A DNA stretch of 64,000 nucleotides from Cerioporus squamosus (Eukaryota > Basidiomycota > Agaricomycetes > Polyporales > Polyporaceae), in assembly GCA_022592435.1 (NCBI GenBank), contig JABYQS010000002.1:1-64000 (forward strand). Reading direction: 5' to 3'. Below the pieces are notes generated by a model that was not told the DNA's origin, did no database searches, and worked only from the letters and a program-made list of their open reading frames with translations. Of the stretch, positions 35,501 through 45,972 are shown piece by piece. Position 1 is the stretch's first letter. Each line of letters opens with the position of its first letter. The position numbers were made by a program, and so were the translations under genes.

Positions 35501-35752
35501 CCACGGCGACCGCAGTTTCCTTCCACTGTAGGTCGTGTCTTCGGGAGCCGTGCGTGCAGCCCGTCGCGACTATATGTGGGCATATCTTCTGTCACAAGTA
35601 CGTATCTGCGCTTTTCCTTGAGCTCGAGTGGTTCGGGTGTGAATGTACTCATGTTGCCGCATAGATGTATCGTCCAGGAGCTCTCGACGAAGATGTGTTG
35701 CCCTGTCTGTCAGAAGGCTTTGTTGGTCAGGCTGCATGTCGACATCGAGTGA
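32582..35752 (+). CDS. Zinc-finger/RING protein with duplicated finger, module 2
   Basis: Start MTKSKSQNFFRCNQCKLVF at 32582. Two C-x2-C-x12-H-x5-H fingers, a third (CLDCHKQF..HRKAVH), RCTTCQLNF with two His, CAACGLGF..HKKRC. Then a finger pair present twice: PYFCNSCYQ..HTRATGH with CPDCPHKF..HRRNVH, and PYFCNKCFQ..HTRATGH with CPDCPQKF..HRTEVH. After TRCAKCSIGF and HKARCPPPGS comes the RING: FHCRSCLREPCVQPVAT, CGHIFCH, CIVQELSTKMCCPVCQK, stop 35752. Relative to module 1 it lacks two bases near 34554 in the CHTC finger, which breaks the frame unless the next intron is retained. It is likely a RING E3 ligase or a recently damaged one. The convergent F-box copy 3 ends 81 bp away. Confidence 0.6.
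33636..34285 (+). repeat. Tandem duplication of a finger-encoding unit, period 355 bp
   Basis: Two adjacent copies begin AGCCGTACTT at 33636 and 33991. Each holds the exon for PYFCN..GH, the CPDC half-finger, the intron, and the exon that supplies its His pair. The copies share long near-identical blocks but differ at scattered sites, so the duplication is not brand new. Confidence 0.85.
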
Positions 35753-35832
35753 TCGATATGTCAGACCATGGAACGTCGGGGTGCACAGATGTTCTCAAGG
35801 TTGATAGTACATGGTTTCTATAGTGTGCTACA

Positions 35833-37560
35833 CTAGAGATCGCCAAACGGATGCTCTCTCTCAGTGTTGCTCTGCCACCTGAGATCCTGCCCATGCTCCG
35901 TCATGATATCCCAAATGACCAACGTGCTATTAGCGACGAGACGCGCGAACTCTGCACGATACCCGGAGACTTCTGGGACGGGAGCAGCGTTTCCGTGGTC
36001 CGCAGTCAACTCAAGACGGAGTCGTCTCAACGGAAGACGACACGCGGCCCGCCATGCGATACACTTCCGGATATCTTCGAGGCGGTCGAGCCCACCGAGC
36101 GCGTCACGAACCCAGATATACTCCAGATGTCGGCACACCGGGCGAGGGTCCGCGGGCGATTGTTGGCTCGCCAACGCACGGAAGACCGGCCTGACATCCC
36201 CCCAGGCAACGTCGTCTACGACTAGCGTTCTCAGCATCGGAAAGCTTGCAAAGAGCGACCGCCAGATGTCCTCGTGGACGACCTCGACCTCTCCATCGCA
36301 GACCAGCGTCTCCACAGGGGCGCCCGAGAATATCGACGGTAGGATTCGTAACGCGTTGCGGTAATACGACGCCATGGCGGCGTCGGAACCAGATCCAACT
36401 CGAGTATCAAATTGCACTTCAGGAATTCGGAGACTGATGGTAATCAGGGCGCCAGGGTTCAGGCCTATAGTGCCGGTGATCAACAAGATCTCTTCGGCAA
36501 CATCCGCACAAAGGTGCACCTTCAGACGAGTAGCCGTCTTCAGGATGGGCAGCCTGCATCTTTGAAGGTCGACGGGCAAGATATTCCGTGCGGCGATCGC
36601 TGCGCGTCCGGGGTCCACCTCTTCGTCCGTCGCGAGCAAGATGTTCACCTCTGGTCCGACTTCAAGATGCGAGACCAAGTTGGACACCTCCTCCACCTTC
36701 CCATGGATCCTGAGCTCCCGAAGTCGGCGAAGGGCGACGATGGGGAGATTCTGGGGAATGTCAAACGCGATGGTATCCAAAGCACTATCGCGCAGATTGA
36801 GTATTTCCAGCGAAGCGCAAGCCTGCAGTATGCCCAGGAAGTGCGTGAGCCCAATTGTCTTCGACACGACAGGATGTCCCTCGATAACGAGTTCGCGGAG
36901 GGCGGAGACTGCCACCGAGGAGGACCCGCGCACGGTCAAACCATCGAGGTGCAATCGTTCCAAGCGCGGAAATGTCAGGAGCAGCGGCGGACATATCCCG
37001 TTATGCATCGTCGCGTCGGCATCGTGATCATGGTCGACGAAAATGCGGAGGGACTTCAACTGACGCATTTCTTCGAGGGCGACGCGGTCCCCGATCTGTG
37101 CGCAGTCAAGCGAACTGAAGTACAGCGACGCGATCCTATCCTTGTGTTGACGAAGGACATGCCACGCGTGGGAGAGATTTGTCGTAGAGGAGCGGAACTC
37201 GACCTCGATGAGAACCCGCTGTGATCGTTGCAGAGAGATCGTCAACCACTCCGGACGACGGCGAACAACGATCGTACTCCAGAAAGAGGGCACGCCACAT
37301 ATGAGGTCTCGCCACTGTCGACAGGTAGCCATGACTGGAAGCAGGCGTCGTGTGGAGCTCCAATTACCATCGGGCCGTGTAGCGTCAACGTTCGCAAATA
37401 CCTTGATGAGGAGTTCGCGCGGGAAGTTGTCCAGGGTGACGCGTCGTCCTCTCCGGACAGTGTCATGCACGGGATAGAGACGGGAGGAAGAAGGTGCTTG
37501 CAGAACGTAGCCACGGCCGGTCCCCGGCGGTCGCATATGATCATTGAGGCGTTGATACAT
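35833..37560 (-). CDS. F-box/LRR-type protein, copy 3 (575 residues, intact)
   Basis: A single open exon starting MYQRLNDHMRPPGTG at 37560. The F-box is at about residues 40-90 (FPRELLIKVFANV, MATCRQWRDL, GVPSFWSTIVV). LRR-like strands follow (LEEMRQLKSLRIFV, FPRLERLHLDGLTV, LRRLRELRIHGKVEEV) and a conserved C-terminal block (APVETLVCDGEVEVV, CRHLEYIWVRDALGGLDRL). The predicted role is an SCF substrate receptor of unknown target. It is the only intact F-box partner in the duplicated module and shares its promoter box and 5'-UTR intron with copies 1 and 2. Confidence 0.8.
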   Translation of the reverse strand: MYQRLNDHMRPPGTGRGYVLQAPSSSRLYPVHDTVRRGRRVTLDNFPRELLIKVFANVDATRPDGNWSSTRRLLPVMATCRQWRDLICGVPSFWSTIVVRRRPEWLTISLQRSQRVLIEVEFRSSTTNLSHAWHVLRQHKDRIASLYFSSLDCAQIGDRVALEEMRQLKSLRIFVDHDHDADATMHNGICPPLLLTFPRLERLHLDGLTVRGSSSVAVSALRELVIEGHPVVSKTIGLTHFLGILQACASLEILNLRDSALDTIAFDIPQNLPIVALRRLRELRIHGKVEEVSNLVSHLEVGPEVNILLATDEEVDPGRAAIAARNILPVDLQRCRLPILKTATRLKVHLCADVAEEILLITGTIGLNPGALITISLRIPEVQFDTRVGSGSDAAMASYYRNALRILPSIFSGAPVETLVCDGEVEVVHEDIWRSLFASFPMLRTLVVDDVAWGDVRPVFRALASQQSPADPRPVCRHLEYIWVRDALGGLDRLEDIRKCIAWRAACRLPLRRLRLELTADHGNAAPVPEVSGYRAEFARLVANSTLVIWDIMTEHGQDLRWQSNTEREHPFGDL

Positions 37561-37625
37561 CTTGCGGGATGTCAGCGAGCAGTCCTGAATACGAGCTGGA
37601 GCATGACAGCATGAGAAGCGCGCAC
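37561..37625 (-). other. Probable 5'-UTR intron of F-box copy 3
   Basis: Donor GTGCGC, branch-like GCTGAC and acceptor GCAAG touch the ATG at 37560; 65 nt, in the same place as in copy 2. Confidence 0.6.
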
Positions 37626-37740
37626 CTTCGACAAGCGGACGTACTTATGTGAACAACCCAGTCACAAGCGAGGAAGGACGTGAGAGTGCAGGAGAGAGTG
37701 GTGAGGCTGGTTGGGTGTTGCACGGAGTCGGATCGTGCCT

Positions 37741-37771
37741 TGAATTTATACTTCGCTGATGGCACGGCCGC
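37741..37771 (-). promoter_or_regulatory. Shared core-promoter box of the F-box trio (copy 3)
   Basis: The minus strand reads GCCATCAGCGAAGTATAAAT, about 185 bp before the ATG. Confidence 0.65.
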
Positions 37772-39409
37772 AGCAAGACAATGCTTTGCCTCATATTGTC
37801 GTATTGACACCTCTGGTCGACCTTGGCCGCTGGCGGGCAGAGTCAATGCGGCGTTCAATTATAATCTGACCGCATAGACCTCAACAGGATCTAGAAGTTT
37901 CGGTAAGACGACTCCATAGGGGTCAATGCGTGGTGATCGTGCGCCCCACAAAGATGAGCATGAGCGTAGAGAGAGCACAGGCTCAGTCGAAATCCTCACC
38001 CATCATTCTGAGCCGCCCACCTGTCCGGCCGTCGTCGTCGCCCATTGTACGCGCCGCTCCGCCTGCAGCCGCTGTACCCGTCATGTCTGGTCACCCCGAC
38101 GCCGCTGTGTGAACATCTCATGTTTGGCTCAGCTCTTCCGCGCGTCTGCAAGGGCCCGGACCTACTCCTTGGTCGATGCGGCACAGATATGCGAACGCGG
38201 TAAGTGGCTCCGACCAAGCAGACAGGCTGAAACAACATGGCGAAGGCGGGAGCGTAGCAGGATTTGAGTCAGTCAATGCGGCGAGCATGGATGTCAGCTG
38301 CGCTATATCATTTACCGTCGCTGAGTTTACTGAGTTGGCAGCGTACCTTTCCAAATGTCGTCTCCGTCCGGCAGACACTCGAACATACTGTCCATGGACA
38401 CTGGACAACTCCCCCATCGGTAGGAAGTTCTCTCTGGCGCAACCTGGCCCTTCGTCATAAAGGCGCGGACTCGTCGCGCCTCGGCTTAAGCATGTACAAG
38501 TATACCACGAAGACATATGCGCCTGGAGCTCCACTTGTGAGACTGATCCAAGGTGGACAGTGAAGAAGCACTGAAAAGACGTACCCATAGATCTAGCGAT
38601 CCGTGTGACATGAAGTGTGTCCGCGCAAGTGTATCGGCGTATAACTTGGTCAAGCACAAATGTTAACCAATGCAAGGCGTAGATGGGCGAGAAGGACAAA
38701 GGCTAGCTACGCCCTCGACGCGTATGCAGCTGAATCAAGCGGAGTTACCCCCGGGCCGGACTTCCAAGTGCTATCCACGCTCGCCAGCGCTCGCCTCCTC
38801 CTCTCCTCCTCCGACTCGGACGCAACTCACTGACGACGGACCCTAGGGCCAGGGACGGTTCAGCTCATCTACTGCTTTTCATCTCATCCCAGGTTGATGG
38901 CCTGTGTCAGGAGCCGACCCCGATACAGGCAACCTCCATCATGCAGCGCTCAGAAGCACATTCATGTCGAAGAGGCACATCGAGCTCGTCCCTCTCGAGG
39001 CTCACGGCGTGAGATATTCCTCAAGCTACGTGGCCCGTATGGGAGCGACCACATTCATTCTGTCAAGAGCTAGTCCCTTCCGGGAGCCACGCCTCTACAG
39101 CTTTGGCTTTCCATTGCCAACGCGCAGCGATACAGTGCCCGAATCCCGATACACTCGGACTGCACAGAAGAGTCAATGACGCGATCTGAGTGAGTCGATT
39201 ATGCTTTGCTTCCGGGAGTTGGTCTGAGACTCTGATCTGACATCGGCGCTGCGATGGAGAATCAGATGGTGGCCCTCAGGGTGGGAAGGACCTCGGGCAG
39301 GGCCCCGGTATGCTACAAATAGTGTGAGCGTGTTCGACTGGCCCCATCATTGTCACCTGCTCACTACTTCGCAGGTTCCTCCGTCTGCAGCCATCTACGC
39401 TTGTGAACC
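37772..39409. other. Intergenic; 5' flank of a reductase, partly duplicated at 17 kb
   Basis: No gene is supported. The part at about 38910-39362 is repeated, inverted, at 17440-17000. Confidence 0.5.
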
Positions 39410-40801
39410 ATGGCTTCCGCAATCCCCACAACGATGAAGGCCTTGGTCTTTGAGGAGGTGCGTGCTACCGCGATATAGAAGTCGATCAAGTCCGTTGACG
39501 CTAGCCCGACGAGTGCAGAGTAATCGGGTTTCGGTCAAAGAACACCCTGTTCCCAGCATCGCAGATGATGAAGTTCTAGTGAAAACTGTCGCCATCTCCC
39601 TGAATCCAACAGACTGGAAGCGTACGTCCTGCTACAGATCCGTATGATGCATACTGACTCGGGAGTGCGCCTGCAGACATCGACGGGAAGTATGGGAAGG
39701 TGGGCAGCGTCCTCGGTTGCGACTACTCCGGTGTCGTGGTCAAGGTTGGCAAGAGCGTCCACGACAGCCCCAAAGTCGGAGACCACGTCGCTGGTGTAGC
39801 TCATGGCGCCGCGTACCCAGACCAAGGTGCCTTTGCGGAGTACGTCAAAGCTCCCGCGGAGCTTGTCTGGGTCGTCCCGGAGAATACGTTCACCCACGAG
39901 CAGTCCGCCGCATATGGTGTTGCGTACGTTTGTACACGGTGTCCTGTGCGCCATAGGCGGTTATCTGACGAACCGGATGGATGGTTGATAGGTTCTGGAC
40001 TGCTGTGCAGACCTTCTATGCCCCGGGACGTCTGGGTCTGGTTGAGCCTCCCGCGAAGGTGGCCACGCCCGAGTGGGTTCTAATCTATGGCGGCAGCTGT
40101 GAGTACAGTACTCCCATACTATGCGTTCAGCAAGTAGTCTCCAGTGCTGAACATGAACAATGTTATGTTCAGCCGCCGTTGGCCTGTGTGCCATCCAACT
40201 CGCCCGCCTGTCCGGCTACAAGGTCGTCACGACTGCTTCTCCACGCAACCACGAGCTCCTCAAGTCGCTCGGGGCGGACGTTACCATCGACTACCACGAC
40301 CCAGACGTCGTATCGAAGATCAAGCAGGCGACCGGGGACTCGCTCAAGTACGCAGCGGACATGATTGGGGAGTTCAAGACGCACAAGGTCGCCGTAGACG
40401 CCATCGGACCGTCTGGCGGGAAATTGGTCGGATTGAGCCCCATGAGAAACGCGAGGGAGTTTGCCAGAAAGGACGTGATCGTCACCGGTGCGTCCCTTCG
40501 AGTTCTCCTGGCCGTGTGCTCTGTGCATGTACTGAAGACCTGCTCACTTCGGATAGAGACCCTCCTGTATTCGGTCAATGGACGTCCGTTCAGTCTTGGG
40601 CCGATGCAATTCCCAGCCCAGCCCCAGGATAGGGCGCATATGGTCGCGTTCTTGAAGCAGCTGCCGCAGTTGGTTCGCGATGGAGCCGTGAAGCCGATTC
40701 CCGTGAAGCTCTGGGAAGGTGGACTCGAGGAGGTTTTGAGTGGCTTGCAATACATGCGCGAGGGCAAGGTCAGCGCGGAGAAGATCGTCTACAGGGTGTA
40801 G
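39410..40801 (+). CDS. ToxD-like MDR reductase (quinone/enoyl reductase type)
   Basis: Six exons with matching phases: 39410-39457, 39519-39621, 39677-39923, 39992-40098, 40173-40497, 40557-40801. The N-terminal GroES-like half shows SVKEHPVPSIADDEVLVKT, SVLGCDYSGVV and KVGDHVAG. The nucleotide-binding half shows LIYGGSSAVGLCAIQLAR and SGYKVVTTASPRN. The catalytic-zinc ligands of alcohol dehydrogenases are absent, as in quinone oxidoreductases and the trans-acting enoyl reductases ToxD and LovC. It probably performs an NADPH-dependent reduction of an activated double bond. It may serve detoxification or secondary metabolism; no synthase gene is nearby. Close paralogue at 41788 and relic at 16761. 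Confidence 0.85.
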
Positions 40802-41787
40802 AACACTTGCGGGCAGGGTCGTCGGAAGGGAAATGTACTAGTACAGTGCTGTCACAAGTCCAGGATACATGTACAGAATATACATACAAGCTTTAGTGGG
40901 ATGACGAGAGAAGCACGTACTTACTTCCACGGATGGAACCGGCATTCGCAGGTGAGTCCATATGCATATATGTATGCCAATATACTTATACCACATCCCG
41001 TCCTCGCGCAGCCTGTGCGTGCGTCGCGCCCTTGACGCGTCTGTGGCTGGTTTGAAGCGGAGTTCGAAGACAAACGCAGACGGCGCCGACACGAGGCTCT
41101 CAACCTGCCAGTGCGACTTGCAGTGGCACAACGACGAGCTCTTGTCTCATATCCCTGTGATCATTCTTTCCATTCGAGTTGATATCAGCGCAACCGCTTG
41201 CAGTATGAAGTCTGATTTTTGGCTGCTTCAACTTGCCGCCTTGGACTCCGACTCGACACCATGGATCCAGCCGCCAGTGAGGTGAGTACAGTATCAGTGA
41301 ACTGTAGCTGCTCGCCGTCATACAACAGTCGGATGTTCCTTCTAGTGTGATGCTGGAGGTGAGAGTCACTTGAGAAAGCTCTCAGGCTGTGGATAGTGGT
41401 GCAGGAGGGTGCAGGCTGCGATTTACTTCTGATAGTGAGGTACGTCATCCATACGCCCGCGTACGTCCATGACCAGAGATCTTGGATCTCACAGTAGACG
41501 AACTTTCAACAATGACTTACGAACGTCAAGTCTCCGCAGCTCTGCTTATCAACTTCCACAACAATGTTGCCTATATCCCGAGGTACTCGGACTTAAGCGC
41601 GGTTGCTCGGAGGATGTCGAAGGTACGTATCACCACCATGTTCGCGTTGATTAATGGGTACGTGAGCAAGGTGACAGAGATGGCGACCCTGGGCGAGAGA
41701 TCGTACAAATAGCATGTGTTGGTTTGGCCGGTATTACTGACTTACTCGCAACCTCAAGGCTAGCCTCCAGTCGACACCTCGTGAATC
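40802..41787. other. Intergenic between the two reductases
   Basis: A short plus-strand frame at 41482-41712 contains a protein-like stretch (TYERQVSAALLINFHNNVAY) ending at a possible donor (gtacgt, 41623), but lacks an ATG start and a continuation. Nothing else is seen. Confidence 0.35.
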
Positions 41788-43158
41788 ATGGCTTCCAGAA
41801 TCCCCACAACAATGAAGGCTATGGTCTATGACGAGGTCCGTACCTTCGCGATACAGCCGCCTATAGTCTATTAGCTCTGATTTTTCGAATCCAGAGCGGT
41901 CAGGCATTAGTGAAGGAGCACCCCGTACCCGTCATTGGCGACGACGAGATTCTAGTGAAAACTGTTGCAGTCTCCCTGAATCCCGGCGACTGCAAGCGTA
42001 AGTCAGACTATATCTCATGATATCCATCGCTGAATCGCTCTGCAGTCATCGACTTGAAACTATGTACGCCGGGGAGCATCATCGGCGGCGACTTCTCTGG
42101 CATTGTCCTCAAGACAGGCAAGAATGTTACAGTCGGGCCCAAGGTCGGCGACCACGTCGCTGGTGTGGTGCACGCCTGTGCATTCCCCGACAAGGGCGCA
42201 TATGCTGAATATGTCAAGGCTGATCCCGAACTCGTCTGGGTCGTCCCAAAGGACACATTCAGCCACGAACAGGCTGCGGCGTATGGTATTGCGTATGTTA
42301 ATCCATATCAAACCGCGTCCCGTTTACTACGGGCGGTATTGCTGACGACTTGATCGGAAGATTCTGGACTGCCGTGCAAGCCTTGTATAACCCAAGAATT
42401 TGGGTCTGGTAGAGCCGCCCGAGAAGGTCGCTAAGCCCGAGTGGGTCCTCGTCTATGGCGGCAGCGGTGAGTGTCCGCGCAGTTGCGCTCAGTCGCTCGA
42501 GTGAGTACTCACTGCGGAGTCACGACACGTTCAGCCGCCTGCGGTCTCAGCGCCATCCAACTAGCTCACCTGTCCGGCTACAAAGTCATCACTGCCGCCT
42601 CGCCCCGCAACCATGAGCTGCTCAAATCGCTCGGGGCAGACGTGACGATCGACTACCGCGAGCCCGACCTGGTGTCGAAGATCAAGCAAGCGACAGGGGA
42701 CTCTATCAAATACGGGGCAGACATGATCGGGGAGGAGGATACCAAGAACTTCACCGTACAGGCCATCGCGCCCTCGGGCGGGAAGGCCGTAGGACTGAAC
42801 CCCATACAGAGCGAGGAGTCCGGAAGGAAGGACGTGACATTCCGCAGTGCGTCCTCCCAGTGGTTTTCTTCCTGTGTATTCCGTACCGACCGGGTTTCTC
42901 GATGTGGGTGCAGGCATTTTCCTGTTGACAGTGAACGGATATCCGCTCAGTCTTGGGCCCATGGAAATTCCAGCGGTTCCTGAGGATAGGGCGCACATGG
43001 TCGCGTTCCTGAAAAAGCTGCCGCAATTGGTTCGCGACGGATCCCTAAAGCCGCTCCCCACCAAGCTCTTCGAAGGCGGCCTTGAGGGTATCAAGAACGG
43101 CTTGCAGTACATGCGCGAAGGCAGGGTCAGCGCAGAGAAGATTGTGTACCGAGTGTAG
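41788..43158 (+). pseudogene. Second ToxD-like reductase, single-base frameshift
   Basis: The start MASRIPTTMKAMVYDE and the intron positions follow the 39.4-kb paralogue. Conserved parts: VKEHPVPVIGDDEILVKT, SIIGGDFSGIVLKTGKNV, KVGDHVAGV, SGYKVITAASPRN, and the C-terminus AEKIVYRV (stop 43158). In the exon that starts FWTAVQALYNP one base is missing near 42397, so the frame reads into TAG at about 42412, whereas the next frame restores LGLVEPPEKVAKPEWVLVYG. The rest looks functional. It is a young pseudogene or a sequencing indel in a T/G run. Confidence 0.75.
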
Positions 43159-43862
43159 GGTTAGACTCGGAGGTCCTTTGGCGGCCGTCACGGCAGAGAG
43201 ACCAGCCCTAGAGGTCTATGTACAGTATAACAAGTTGCGGACAACAGGTGTACTAGACCCGCCGATGGTTCCGAGGCGCGTTGCGGATCGCGTGCCATGC
43301 GGCGGCTGCTGTATTAGTTATGATATATCTCGTGCGCTGCATCGGCGGAGTGTTGGTCTTCTACCAGAGGGAACGCAGTTAGAAAAACCAATGGGACGCT
43401 CCAAGAAGTGGATATGCCCGCAACTCGAGCCTTCGATTTGGCGGGATACTTCGCATGAAGACTCGCACTCGTGGGCGTCTTGGCGATGCTCGGGGCGTCT
43501 ACAGCGCGAGCCTCTTCTGTCTTTGACGTCCAGGTTCCTCTGCGCCAGGCCCAACATCACTGCAATTCTGCTACCACGAGCACAGATCGCACGTCATGAC
43601 GACGACGTTGACAGAGCATCATGCGCTGGAGGCGTTTCACAGCTTTGCGTCTACCCTAGACAACGAGATACATTCTCTCCAGTACGATTCCTCTGAAAAT
43701 TTTGTGGACTCATGTGTGCTTACCACCATGCAACTTTGTGTAGATACGAGAGCGTGAGCGTGCACCGTTTTCTGTACAGTTGCGCATAATGCTCATGATA
43801 CCGACCAGCTGCGAGTACTAGAGGACGGGCTTCGCTCCGCCGCAGTCCTTGTCAGGCGGCGG
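43159..43862. other. Intergenic, no supported gene
   Basis: Only short frames without domains are present. Confidence 0.4.
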
Positions 43863-45422
43863 ATGAACGACTCGAGGTCCACTCTCAACCGACTTCCTGC
43901 AGAGATACTCACGTCAGAGTTTCTCTGTGTGAGAGATTGCAACACGAAGACGTCGGGATACGACAGCCACCTCATCGAAGCCGAACCCGATATACGTTCC
44001 CTACTCAGGACCACCCATGTGTGCCATCGACTTCGCGCCATCGCAGTCGCCTTCCCTCCGCTCTGGTCCAGAATCCCTCACTCGTACCCGGGGGACTTCA
44101 TTCGCCTGCTTGCAGAACGCTCTGGGAACCAACCTCTCCGAGTCTTCGGCGATCGGTCTGGACTGTTCAGAATGTCTACCACGCCGATCTTCAGCGCGCC
44201 TCATCGGGCTCGGATATAGGAACTCTACCTGACGCAAATGCCGATGGAGCCATGCAGTGAGAAGCTTTTGGCCGTTCTTGCACCGAATCTGGTGTATCTC
44301 AACGTCATCGTCACACCGAGGTATCCAAGCGGCACCTCGTCCCCCGTTCCGCGCGAATATTTCGGTGGCGAAGACCCAGCGGCCCTCAGAGTACTCGCAC
44401 TTTCCTTGAAGGCAGGGGTGAATCCCATCGACAACTTCGTTTCCCTGGCCCATATCCGCCTCTGTGGGACCGATACTGAATACAGGGCGCGTGCGTTTCT
44501 GCGGCTTCTCGCAAACATCCCGGTTCTAGAGACACTGTACCTCGTGGATGCACCGCTCGAGCTGGGCTACGACTGGGCGAGGCCCGATCCCATCCCTACC
44601 GTGCAGCTCAACCACCTCCGCGCGCTGAGCTTCGACAACCCTGGGTTCGAGGCAGCCTTCGCGGTCCTCGAGCACCTGAAGTTTCCGCCCGATGCAGTGG
44701 TCGAGCTACACCGCCTCCAGTATACTCCGCACACAAATTTAGACGCAATGTTGGTCCCTTCTCTCACGAAGTTCACCATCCTGGAGGTCATGGAGAAGTT
44801 CCCGGCACTTCATATCCGCGGTTGTGGAGCAAGTGGTGGTTTATGGGTGCATATAACGGCGGAGCGCCCCGACGTGGGGATGCTCACCTTCCGAGCTATC
44901 GTCCCGTTCGTCCTCGAGAAGTTCCCAATAACCTGGACATGGTGCAGACATTGCGCATGGGCGGGTGCATGTCAGCTTTCTCGTCCAACCCGAGCCTTCT
45001 CGAAATCGCCATGCCGAAAGTCTCAAAGCTGATGCCGATGCTCTCGAATCTCTTCGTGGCCACCGACTATAACCCCGCGGCGCATCTCGTCCCGTCTCTC
45101 AAGTGGGCGCTCCTGTCTATCGAAGCCCTATTGGATGTCAGATGTCCGGCGCTGGACACGCTGGGCATCCTCGGCAATCTCCCCACGGCCATGGACAAGC
45201 ATCTCCTTGAGTTGTTGTCGCAACGAGCACGCCGTGGCCATCGCATCCGCACCCTCTATATCCGCAGCTCCTGCGAAGAGGAGAATTCCGCAGTGCTCGA
45301 TTCATCAAGTCTCGCTGACCATGTGGAGAAGATAGACACTCGTCGGGTTACCTGGAACCCGGAGGGGACTCGGCGACAGATGCTTGATCTATGGGGGTTG
45401 CCGGAGGTTTGGCGAGGGTGAT
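43863..45422 (+). pseudogene. F-box/LRR-type pseudogene of a second subfamily
   Basis: Start MNDSRSTLNRLPAEILTSEF at 43863. The F-box continues LLRTTHVCHRLRAIAVAFPP and LWSRIP. After an in-frame TAG at about 44218 (RARI stop ELYLTQMP) the gene carries on with LRR-like repeats (APNLVYLNVIV, LRALSFDNPGF, VELHRLQYTPH). Near 44924, at a CCC run, the frame changes to PNNLDMVQTLRMGG and then runs to DLWGLPEVWRG, stop 45422. It would encode an SCF receptor of about 510 residues. A stop plus a shift suggest it is dead, although the shift alone could be an assembly error. Confidence 0.65.
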
Positions 45423-45438
45423 AATTGGTCGAGGATAG

Positions 45439-45655
45439 AGAGCTCTCGACGAAGTTGTCCTGTCCAGTCGACGTTCTCCGTCAAACTCGCATGTAGATAT
45501 CGATTGACCTATGCGCTCTCGCGTTGAACACTGTTGAACGCGAATAATATGGTCCATGGAACGTCGGGGTGCATGGAGAATTCTTCTCCCGTCCTCCCAC
45601 TTCCTTGCGTCCCAAATGATCTATTTGCCATCAGCGACGAGGCTGGCGAGTGATC
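45439..45655. pseudogene. Fossil of the RING/F-box module junction
   Basis: 45439-45507 matches the last exon of the RING genes (GAGCTCTCGACGAAG, a damaged CCPVC region, then a terminal ATATCGATTGA like the paralogue's end). About 90 bp later, 45597-45655 matches the opposite-strand 3' end of the F-box genes (GCGTCCCAAATGATC and ATCAGCGACGAGGC). An ACGTCGGGGTGCA block shared with the spacer of module 2 (about 35774) lies between. Only the convergent 3' ends survive, in the same orientation and spacing as the live modules. Confidence 0.75.
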
Positions 45656-45972
45656 AGTGCATTAGAAACATTTACGGGAATATCTCAACCACAGTCACAC
45701 CGACGCACCTGAGCCATTACGTAGATTTCCCGTTCGGAGCCGTCTCTCATGCCTAACGACATCCTCCACCAGGGTGCTGCTTCCTGTATTGTTAGCTTGA
45801 GAAAACACTGGCTGCGCCTTGGTGAGGTCTACCAAACTCCGTCTTTGACGAACCATGAGTAGCGAGCACGAGAACAGGCGACGCCCTGGTCTTGCTGGTT
45901 TGCAGGGACAGCAATGAAAACGGGATGGATACGAGAGCGAGACAAGCAAATACAAGTGATACAAAGGCGGAA
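45656..45972. other. Intergenic, downstream of RPB10
   Basis: 3' flank of RPB10 on the minus strand. Nothing recognised. Confidence 0.4.

Noticed and set aside
39410..43158. Secondary-metabolite gene cluster
   Set aside because: ToxD-like reductases and an ADH are present, but no PKS, NRPS, terpene synthase, P450 or transporter lies in the window.
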